NCBI RefSeq assembly: GCF_016595795.1
Contig: NZ_JAENHN010000048.1
Location: forward strand, 124,001 to 188,000
Source: Clostridium yunnanense
Lineage (GTDB): Bacteria > Bacillota > Clostridia > Clostridiales > Clostridiaceae
DNA length: 64,000 bases
Reading direction: 5' to 3'
This document shows positions 57,506 to 64,000 of this stretch, piece by piece. The notes under the pieces are model-generated. The model made no database searches. It was not told the origin of the DNA and saw only the letters and a list, made by a program, of their open reading frames with translations. Numbering within the stretch: position 1 is the first letter of the stretch; each line of letters opens with the position of its first letter. The translations under genes were made by a program, and so were the position numbers.

Positions 57506-57544
57506 AAAGGTGTTTTCGCTTATAGGCGAAGGCACCTTTTTTTT
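57506..57544 (+). terminator. Terminator or attenuator upstream of aspA
   Basis: AAAGGTG..TTCGC / GGCGAA..CACCTTT followed by eight T on the plus strand. It lies 158 bp upstream of the aspA start codon. Confidence 0.88.
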
Positions 57545-57701
57545 ATTCTTTAAAGTCATATACACATAAAATCACTAATAACACTTGTATCAACAATTTT
57601 AAATTTATAATAAATCTTTGGCCAAAGGTTTTAATAGATATTAATTATGCATTATATTGTCTTATTTAATTAAAGAAAAAACTTATAGCGAGGTTAATAT
57701 T

Positions 57702-59117
57702 ATGGAATATAGAATAGAAAAAGACTTAATTGGCTCAAAAGAGATTGATAACTCTAAATACTATGGTATAAATACCGTTCGTGCGTTAGAAAACTTTGAC
57801 CTATACAGTAAATCTGTAAATATAGATTTTGTAAAAGAGATAGCTTTGGTAAAAAAAGCTGCTGCCATAACAAATATGAAGCTTGAACAATTAAGTGAGC
57901 AAAAAGCAGATGCTATAATAAAGGCTAGTGAAGAGATTATTGATGGTATATTTGATGATCAATTTAAAGTAAGTGCTTTTCAAGGCGGCGCAGGTACTTC
58001 AATAAATATGAATGTTAATGAAGTAATTGCTAATAGAGCCATCGAAATTATTGGTGGTAAAAAAGGAGATTACAATATCATTCATCCATTAAATGATGTC
58101 AATATGTCTCAGTCTACCAATGATGTCTGCCCTACAGCCCTAAAAATAGTCACCATAAAAAAGGTTCGAAAACTAGTAAATGAAATAAATAACCTTAAAG
58201 AAGCATTAGAATTAAAGGAAGATCAATTTTCTCAAATTTTTCGTCTTGGCAGAACTCAGTTAATGGATGCAGTACCAATGACTGTTGGGCAGGGATTTGG
58301 AGCATATGCTAAAGCCTTAGAAAGAGATTTATATAGAATCCGTAAAACTGAAGAAAATCTTAAAAATATAAATATCGGTGGAACAGCTATAGGCACTGGC
58401 ATAAACTCAAGCGATAGATATATCTTTATAATATCAGATACCTTAAGATCACTTACAAAACTTAATGTAAGAAGCTGTGAATGTTCCATAGATGGTACAC
58501 AAAATACTGATGTCTTTGTCGAGGTATCCAGTGCTTTGAAGATTTGTGCATCAAGCCTAATCAAAATATCTAATGATCTTAGAATTCTAAATTCCGGTCC
58601 AAGAGGTGGCTTTGGAGAAATTATACTTCCAGCTCGCCAAGCAGGATCATCAATAATGCCCGGCAAAGTAAATCCCGTAATTCCTGAGATGGTAGGCCAA
58701 ATATCTATGAGAGTAGTCGCTAACGATACTGCGATAACAATGGCTGCATCCTCTGGGCAGTTAGAACTTAATGCATTTATTCCACTAATAGCTGAAAGTA
58801 TACTAGAATCTTTAGAACTTCTAGAAAAAGCTGCTGTATTATTTAGAGAAAAATGTATTGCCGATATATTAGTTAACGAAAAGATTTGTATTGAGAATTT
58901 AGAAAAATCAACTGCTTTAGTGACTTCCTTAGTTCCATTTATCGGTTATGACAAAGCCTGTGAACTTGCTAAAAAAGCATTAAGAGAAGACAAATCAATT
59001 AGAGAAATTTTATATAGTGAAGCCATTTATTCTAAGGAAGAGATCGATACAATGCTTGATCCCTCTCAATTAATTAAACCAGCAGAACTAAAAGACAGTA
59101 TACGTGATGTTTCATAA
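57702..59117 (+). CDS. aspA: Aspartate ammonia-lyase
   Basis: 471 residues from MEYRIEKDLIGSKEI; this ATG is preceded by GCGAGG, whereas the earlier in-frame TTG has no ribosome site. Fumarase/aspartase signatures: LNDVNMSQSTNDVCPTA, GRTQLMDAVPMTVGQ and the catalytic loop GSSIMPGKVNP. It converts aspartate to fumarate and ammonia. It is a single-gene unit bounded by terminators, with an attenuator-like terminator in its upstream region. Confidence 0.95.
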   Translation: MEYRIEKDLIGSKEIDNSKYYGINTVRALENFDLYSKSVNIDFVKEIALVKKAAAITNMKLEQLSEQKADAIIKASEEIIDGIFDDQFKVSAFQGGAGTSINMNVNEVIANRAIEIIGGKKGDYNIIHPLNDVNMSQSTNDVCPTALKIVTIKKVRKLVNEINNLKEALELKEDQFSQIFRLGRTQLMDAVPMTVGQGFGAYAKALERDLYRIRKTEENLKNINIGGTAIGTGINSSDRYIFIISDTLRSLTKLNVRSCECSIDGTQNTDVFVEVSSALKICASSLIKISNDLRILNSGPRGGFGEIILPARQAGSSIMPGKVNPVIPEMVGQISMRVVANDTAITMAASSGQLELNAFIPLIAESILESLELLEKAAVLFREKCIADILVNEKICIENLEKSTALVTSLVPFIGYDKACELAKKALREDKSIREILYSEAIYSKEEIDTMLDPSQLIKPAELKDSIRDVS

Positions 59118-59162
59118 ATTCCTTACCTTATTAATAATATAATCACTGCTAAAGAACCATGT

Positions 59163-59239
59163 TGAAATTAAGTGGTTATTCATCCGATGCTTTAATGAGC
59201 TTGCGCATATAGCATCTCCTGCATAAACACTTAATTTCA
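59163..59239. repeat. 77-bp palindromic repeat, family 3
   Basis: Perfect outer arms TGAAATTAAGTG / CACTTAATTTCA with inner arms GATGC / GCATC. It lies 46 bp after aspA and resembles the degenerate copy at 29195-29275. Confidence 0.7.
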
Positions 59240-59265
59240 CTAACACTTTTAATCATATTCATAAT

Positions 59266-59301
59266 AAAAAGACAAAGGATTCGATAATTCCTTTGTCTTT
59301 T
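59266..59301. terminator. Bidirectional terminator between aspA and nrdB
   Basis: AAAAGACAAAGGA / TCCTTTGTCTTTT around a 9-nt loop, flanked by A and T runs on both sides. Confidence 0.9.
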
Positions 59302-59443
59302 ACTTTTATTAATAATAACGAGTTCATATCTCAACTATTAACTTATACATGCTAAAAGTAATATTCACATGATTTTGGAACATGCGTAACTTAAGCATTG
59401 GTAATGGAATCCTATATCTATCCCTAATTACAAATCAATATTC

Positions 59444-60478
59444 TTACAGATCATCAATTAATGCCCCTGCTTTAGCATAAGCTGTTGATTTTGCTTCGAA
59501 GAAATCAGTCTTAACTGAGTTAGCATCAGCATATATATCTACCCATGTAGATGGATTCTTGTCATATCCCTCATATAAAGGTTTAAAGCCTATATCATTA
59601 AGTCTTATGTTTCCTAAATATTTTATATAGTCATGTATCATTTTTTTATTCAGACCTTGTATACCATCAGCTATTACATAATGTCCCCAAGCTATTTCAT
59701 TTTCCACACCATTTCTCACCATTTCTCTTAGCTCTTCTACTAACTCTTCTGTGAACATTTGAGGTTCTTCTCTTTGTAGTTCTCTTATTATATTTCTAAA
59801 CAACCAAAGATGGGTATTTTCATCTCTATTTATGTATCTTATTTCTTGAGCTGATCCTGGCATCTTGCCATTTCTCTCTAAGTTATAGAAAAACATAAAT
59901 CCAGAATAAAAGTAAATTCCTTCCAAAATATAGTTTGCCATTATAGTTTTTAAGAAAGTTTCTTCAGTTGGATTTTCAACAAAATTATTGTACAAATCGC
60001 CGATGAACTTATTACGCTCAAGAAGTATCTTATCATCCTTCCATTGAAATAATATCTCATTTCTCTTTTCCGGTGGACATATTGTATCTAACATGTAACT
60101 ATAGCTTTGTGAATGTACTGCTTCTTGAAAAGCTTGTATGGTCAAGCATAGATTTACTTCACTTGCTGTTATATAATTATTTATATTCCCAAGGTTAGCT
60201 GTCTGTATTGAGTCAAGAAATATTAAAAATGATAGTATCTTATCATACGCTACTCTTTCTTCATCAGTCAGCTTTGGATAATCTTTCAAGTCTTGAGCTA
60301 AGTTAATCTCTTCTGGTATCCAAAAGTTATTCATAGCCTGCCTATACCAATCAGATACCCAAGTATATTTCATATTATTAAAATCATTAAGATTTGTTGT
60401 ATTTCCATTTATCATTCTCTTTTTTGAGATTTCAGTATCTCCATTTTCATTAAACAGAGGTTTCTTATTGATAGCCAT
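59444..60478 (-). CDS. nrdB: Class I ribonucleotide reductase, small subunit
   Basis: 344 residues from MAINKKPLFNENGD, chosen because GGGAGG lies 9 nt before this ATG; an in-frame extension of 18 codons has no such site. Di-iron ligands are visible in AFQEAVHSQSYSYML (E and H), ILEGIYFYSGFMFF and RDENTHLWLF (E and H). This subunit generates the radical used by NrdA to make deoxyribonucleotides. It lies 109 bp downstream of nrdA in the same operon. A class I enzyme in an apparent anaerobe suggests use under micro-oxic conditions. Confidence 0.95.
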   Translation of the reverse strand: MAINKKPLFNENGDTEISKKRMINGNTTNLNDFNNMKYTWVSDWYRQAMNNFWIPEEINLAQDLKDYPKLTDEERVAYDKILSFLIFLDSIQTANLGNINNYITASEVNLCLTIQAFQEAVHSQSYSYMLDTICPPEKRNEILFQWKDDKILLERNKFIGDLYNNFVENPTEETFLKTIMANYILEGIYFYSGFMFFYNLERNGKMPGSAQEIRYINRDENTHLWLFRNIIRELQREEPQMFTEELVEELREMVRNGVENEIAWGHYVIADGIQGLNKKMIHDYIKYLGNIRLNDIGFKPLYEGYDKNPSTWVDIYADANSVKTDFFEAKSTAYAKAGALIDDL

Positions 60479-60587
60479 ATATAATTTCCTCCCTATTGCA
60501 TCTGTATTTTCTAACTGAAGCTCTTTTAGCAATAATCTACATAAATTAAATCTTCATAACTATAATTATTGAAAAAACTATTTCTCT

Positions 60588-62819
60588 TTAAGCTGAGCAG
60601 CTTTCACAATCACTTACTGTCAACGATTTTGATCTAACATAATAAATACTTTTCACACTTGATTTGCAAGCTTCTATATAAAGATTCATTATCTGTCTCA
60701 TTGTGTAATTAGTCGTTATATAAAGATTAAATGACTGCCCTTGATCAATATGTCTTTGTCTTACTCCATTAAGCTTAACACACCATGCCTGATCGATATT
60801 ATATGCTGAATTATAGTACCAATAGTTATCTTCCGAAAGATTTGGTGCTATTTTTGGAGTTATACTACCTTTTTTCTCTTCCATCCAAAATCTAGACATA
60901 ACTGGATCTATTCCTTCTGAAGTTCCTGCAATAGTTGCTGTAGATCCATTTGGTGCTACAGCTAATAGATATCCATTTCTCATACCATATTTCTTTATAT
61001 CTTGTGCTAATTCTATCCATTCTTGTGATTCATAATTTCTAATTCTAAAGTAGTCTCCAGTTTTCCAATCAGAACCTTCAAAGTGCGGATATGTTCCTTT
61101 TTCTTTAGATATATTCATGGAAGCCTTTATAGCATAATAATTTATCTTTTCATATACTTTATCTGCAAATTCCATATGGTAATCGCTAGTCCATGATACC
61201 TTATTGTTAGCAAGCATGTGATGATAACCACTTGTTCCTAGTCCTATAGCTCTATATTTTTTATTTGTAATCTCAGCAAAAGGAACTGAATAGTAATTTA
61301 GATCAATTACATTATCCATGGCTCTTATTTGAGTTTCTACTATGTATTCTAGTTCTTCATCGTTTGTCACATCAACATTTCCTAAAACCACTGAAGATAA
61401 ATTACATACAACAAAATCTCCTGACTTAGTTCTCTCAATTACTATTTTATCTCCATTATCATCAATTATTTCTTCTTGAAGGATATCCATAGCACTCATG
61501 TTTTGCATTATTTCAGTACAAAGGTTAGATGAATATATCATTCCTTTATGCTTATTAGGATTCATCATATTAGCAGCATCTCTATAAAATGCAAATGGTG
61601 TTCCTGTTTCTGCTGCACTCTTTATTATAAGTCTGACAATATCCTTTATACACATTACTTTCTTTTCAATTCTTTCATCGTTGACGCAGTCCCAATATCT
61701 TTCTTCCCAGGCATCTCCATAAAAGTCTTCTAGAGAATAACCTTTAACTGTTCTTATTTCATGTGGACACATCAAATACCAATTGCTATCTATCTTTTCT
61801 TCTGCTAGTTTCCAAAATAAATTAGGGTAACATATACCAGGAAACACATCATGAGCTTTTTTTCTGTCATCGCCATTATTAGTCTTTAGTTGTAGAAATT
61901 CAGGTAAATCTCTATGCCATGCATCAAGCCAAATAGATACACTTCCATTTCTAACACCAAGTTGATCAACAGCTATAGCTGTATCATTATAAAGCTTCAC
62001 CCAAGGTATAACCCCTCCTGAAGCGCCTTTAAACCCTCTTATTGATGATCCCAATGCTCTTACTTTACCGAAGTATATACCCATTCCTCCACCGAACTTT
62101 GATACCTCTGCAAAGTTATCTAGAGATTTATATATACCTTTTAAACTATCCTCTACTGTATCTATAAAACACGAACTTAATTGATAAAATGGCTTTCTGG
62201 CATTTGACATTGTCGGAGTAGCCATTGTTGCTTTTAATGAACTAAGTACATCATAAAATCTTTTAGCCCAATAAACCCTTTTATCATCTTTTTCTGGTAT
62301 TGCTAAATGCATAGCTATTCCCATAAACATTTGCTGTGGTAATTCAAGTGGCTTCCTATTAAAATCTTGAATTAGATATCTTTTAGCAAGCAAACTTATA
62401 CCACTGTATGTAAATAGAAGGTCTCTTTCTGGACTCATATATTTTTCTAATTCATCTATATTTTCTCTTGAGTAGTTTTCCAAAATATATTTTCCATAAA
62501 GCCCTTTTTCAGTAAGCTCAGAAACAAAATCATAAAAGTTTTTATAAGGGTCTGCTTCTTTATCCATTCCTCTGTTAGCTCTTACATTATCATATAATCT
62601 TACTATATATAGCTTAGCTGCTCCATTAAGCCACTTTGGTTCTTCTTCAGTAGTAAGCTCTAGGCAAACTTGTATTGCAGAATTTATCATATCATTATAA
62701 CTGATATTTTCTCTTATTATATGTTCTAATGAATCTACAAATTTTTTATTTGAATATACCTCTTTATCCCCATTAATAGCACTTAGCGCTATATCACACA
62801 ATTCTGATAGATTTTTCAT
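60588..62819 (-). CDS. nrdA: Class I ribonucleotide reductase, large subunit
   Basis: 743 residues. Active-site features: the Cys of QLSSCFIDTVEDSL, the NLCTEIMQN motif (Asn, Cys, Glu), PNGSTATIAGTSEGIDPV and the C-terminal redox pair CESC in SDCESCSA. The N-terminal ~100 residues do not show a recognisable ATP-cone. It reduces ribonucleoside diphosphates with electrons from thioredoxin. First gene of the operon, controlled by two NrdR-type boxes upstream. Start is behind GGGAGGAGAAA. Confidence 0.95.
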   Translation of the reverse strand: MKNLSELCDIALSAINGDKEVYSNKKFVDSLEHIIRENISYNDMINSAIQVCLELTTEEEPKWLNGAAKLYIVRLYDNVRANRGMDKEADPYKNFYDFVSELTEKGLYGKYILENYSRENIDELEKYMSPERDLLFTYSGISLLAKRYLIQDFNRKPLELPQQMFMGIAMHLAIPEKDDKRVYWAKRFYDVLSSLKATMATPTMSNARKPFYQLSSCFIDTVEDSLKGIYKSLDNFAEVSKFGGGMGIYFGKVRALGSSIRGFKGASGGVIPWVKLYNDTAIAVDQLGVRNGSVSIWLDAWHRDLPEFLQLKTNNGDDRKKAHDVFPGICYPNLFWKLAEEKIDSNWYLMCPHEIRTVKGYSLEDFYGDAWEERYWDCVNDERIEKKVMCIKDIVRLIIKSAAETGTPFAFYRDAANMMNPNKHKGMIYSSNLCTEIMQNMSAMDILQEEIIDDNGDKIVIERTKSGDFVVCNLSSVVLGNVDVTNDEELEYIVETQIRAMDNVIDLNYYSVPFAEITNKKYRAIGLGTSGYHHMLANNKVSWTSDYHMEFADKVYEKINYYAIKASMNISKEKGTYPHFEGSDWKTGDYFRIRNYESQEWIELAQDIKKYGMRNGYLLAVAPNGSTATIAGTSEGIDPVMSRFWMEEKKGSITPKIAPNLSEDNYWYYNSAYNIDQAWCVKLNGVRQRHIDQGQSFNLYITTNYTMRQIMNLYIEACKSSVKSIYYVRSKSLTVSDCESCSA

Positions 62820-62832
62820 AGCATTTCTCCTC

Positions 62833-62848
62833 CCACAATATATAGTAT
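62833..62848. promoter_or_regulatory. NrdR box, proximal
   Basis: CCACAATATATAGTAT fits the NrdR palindrome ACACwATATnTwGTGT at most positions. It lies 14 bp before the nrdA start. Confidence 0.55.
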
Positions 62849-62873
62849 GTTTATTAATATTCTATTCTCAATA

Positions 62874-62889
62874 ACACAATATATTGTCT
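62874..62889. promoter_or_regulatory. NrdR box, distal
   Basis: ACACAATATATTGTCT matches the NrdR box closely. The 41-bp spacing from the proximal box is about four helical turns, placing both boxes on the same face. Confidence 0.65.
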
Positions 62890-63019
62890 TATATATTATA
62901 ATAACCAAACAATTAGTTTGTAAAATTACTTTTTTCCCAAAATAGCTAAAATAATATACCTTTATTGTATACATTTCATTTTTTCTTCTTTTTCCTTACT
63001 CAACCATTTTTACAAGACT

Positions 63020-63098
63020 AACTTCTAAAAAACTATTCCAGTCAATTGAAATTAATAGGTTTACCCGTTATAAAAATTTTATACTTCTCTCTGAGAAA
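63020..63098 (-). repeat. Intergenic repeat family 2, copy 4
   Basis: Minus strand GAAGTATAAAATTTTTATAA, then AAACCTATTAATTTCAAT and TTTTTTAGAAGT, aligned with copy 1. Confidence 0.5.
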
Positions 63099-63155
63099 AC
63101 AAGTTATCTTCATTGTGTCTTGTTAATCCTCTGTCTCAACATACAGTTGATAAAA

Positions 63156-63180
63156 ATAAAAAAAGAGGTCTACACCTCTA
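63156..63180 (-). terminator. Terminator of the ArsC/Spx-like gene
   Basis: Short AGAGGT / ACCTCT hairpin followed on the minus strand by TTTTTTTA. Confidence 0.7.
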
Positions 63181-63193
63181 TTCTTAATTAAAA

Positions 63194-63550
63194 CTATTTT
63201 ATTTTTTCTTCCCATTGATCTTCTTTAAAACCAACTAAAACTAAATCACCTTTTAGAAGTATTGGTCTTTTCACCAGCATTCCATCTGAAGCTAAAAGTT
63301 CAATAAGTTCTTCACTGGAAGCAGTCTTTACTTTATCCTTAATATTAAGCTCTTTATAAAGTCTTCCACTAGTATTGAAAAACTTACTTATTGGTAATCC
63401 ACTGTTTTCTATCCACTTGCTTAGTTCTTCCTTTTTAGGATTATCTTCATTAATAATTCTTTCATTGAACTCTATATTATTATCTTGAAGCCACTTTTTA
63501 GCTTTTCTACAAGTACTACACTTTGGATATTGTATAAATGTAACTGACAT
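63194..63550 (-). CDS. ArsC/Spx family thioredoxin-fold protein
   Basis: 118 residues. The redox motif C-S-T-C (Cys11 and Cys14 in IQYPKCSTCRKAKKWL) and the late KRPILL segment define the ArsC/Spx/YffB family. Arsenate reductases and Spx-type transcription regulators share this fold. The CxxC is present, so either a redox-sensing or a reductase role is possible. No arsenic-resistance genes are nearby. Monocistronic with its own terminator. Confidence 0.85.
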   Translation of the reverse strand: MSVTFIQYPKCSTCRKAKKWLQDNNIEFNERIINEDNPKKEELSKWIENSGLPISKFFNTSGRLYKELNIKDKVKTASSEELIELLASDGMLVKRPILLKGDLVLVGFKEDQWEEKIK

Positions 63551-63735
63551 ATTGATTTCCTCCCAATGATTATGCTATTTTTATAATTAAACTTCTTGAA
63601 TTAAAATTACTTAACTATATTAATGAACTATATTTAAATTTACCTTACACCCGCTTTATTATTAAAAGAAAAGTTAAAAAGCTTAGGTAATTACTATTTG
63701 TTTATAAACTATATTAAAATACCCTAAGAAAAAAG

Positions 63736-63760
63736 TAAAGAGACTTATGATCTCTTTACT
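63736..63760 (-). terminator. Hairpin at the end of the histidine-kinase remnant
   Basis: GTAAAGAGA / TCTCTTTAC around a 7-nt loop; it overlaps the stop codon of the remnant. The minus-strand tail is TTTTTTCTTAGG. Confidence 0.7.
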
Positions 63761-63833
63761 CTATATCTTTAGGAATGCTTATGTAGACCGTAAACATATC
63801 TCCTTCTGTTTCAATATTTATTGTGCCATCATA
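63756..63833 (-). pseudogene. C-terminal fragment of a sensor histidine kinase
   Basis: 25 codons plus stop, reading YDGTINIETEGDMFTVYISIP then KDIE. This matches the end of a HATPase domain, where (H)GG-I-IES-GD-F-V-I-P is typical. Nothing upstream continues the frame, so only the tail remains. It was probably left by a deletion that kept the original terminator. Confidence 0.6.
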
Positions 63834-64000
63834 ATGTTAGAAATAACTTATACAGCTTTGCTGTAATATAAATTTATATATTAATGTTCATAACTATTAT
63901 TTTAACAATATTTTATATAAAAGCATATTTATTTAAAACATCTTAAAATTCTCTTAAGTTTTATTGATAATAGAGAATTTTTTGGAATTTAATGGTACAA
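63834..64000. other. AT-rich end of the window
   Basis: No ORF, RNA or repeat is recognised. A short GCAAAGCTGTA stretch near 63852 has no clear meaning. Confidence 0.4.

Overview
The window reads as chromosome from a low-GC, spore-forming, anaerobic Clostridium-type Firmicute. Supporting signs are the AT-rich intergenic DNA, the ptb-buk butyrate genes, a BclA-like exosporium collagen protein, a SleB-like cortex hydrolase, a CdaA-type diadenylate cyclase, and a thioredoxin reductase that has lost its NADPH site, as in clostridial ferredoxin-dependent enzymes. No rRNA, tRNA, CRISPR array, prophage or transposase was seen. Most genes lie on the minus strand.

Layout. 0-5.3 kb: nitroreductase, a 53-codon gene headed by a glmS-type ribozyme, msrB, a TPR/DUF5050 protein and glmM. 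5.6-12.7 kb: ABC-2 exporter, MFS permease, a yhbDEF-like bactofilin operon and yerC. 12.7-20.8 kb: amino-acid ABC binding protein and permease (plus strand), a tiny membrane protein, an AIM24 protein, ptb-buk with a Rex-like operator, a siroheme-reductase-like protein and a flavoprotein. 21-24.9 kb: cdaA-cdaR, a coiled-coil membrane protein and the SleB-like hydrolase. 24.9-31.3 kb: thioredoxin system, iadA, a TPR protein, and an ECF sigma/anti-sigma pair. 31.7-37.5 kb: ptsI divergent from a sigma-54 activator carrying an HPr-like domain, then a DbpA-type helicase. 37.7-49.3 kb: a hybrid histidine kinase, a zinc-ribbon protein and a five-gene exopolysaccharide operon. 49.5-52.1 kb: a ribD-ribBA pair with two dead-looking domains. 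52.5-57.2 kb: exosporium collagen-like protein and a TPR-glycosyltransferase. 57.7-64 kb: aspartase, class I ribonucleotide reductase with NrdR boxes, an ArsC/Spx-like protein and a histidine-kinase remnant.

Most notable points. (1) A complete-looking glmS ribozyme sits in front of a 53-codon ORF, with no glmS in the window. (2) In the RibD/RibBA pair the deaminase and DHBP-synthase domains have both lost active-site residues, while GTP cyclohydrolase II and the reductase look intact; together they would make a ribityl-diaminopyrimidine rather than riboflavin. (3) The exopolysaccharide operon encodes a membrane protein with a dead GGDEF active site but an intact, correctly spaced RxxD I-site, so it looks like a minimal PelD-like c-di-GMP receptor. 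(4) ptsI has a consensus sigma-54 promoter and shares its intergenic region with an activator whose N-terminal HPr domain keeps His15 but has Asp at position 46; three copies of a 17-bp palindrome lie between the genes. (5) Several families of short palindromic or structured intergenic repeats are present.

Functions are assigned from motif and family recognition by eye. No database search or folding program was run.
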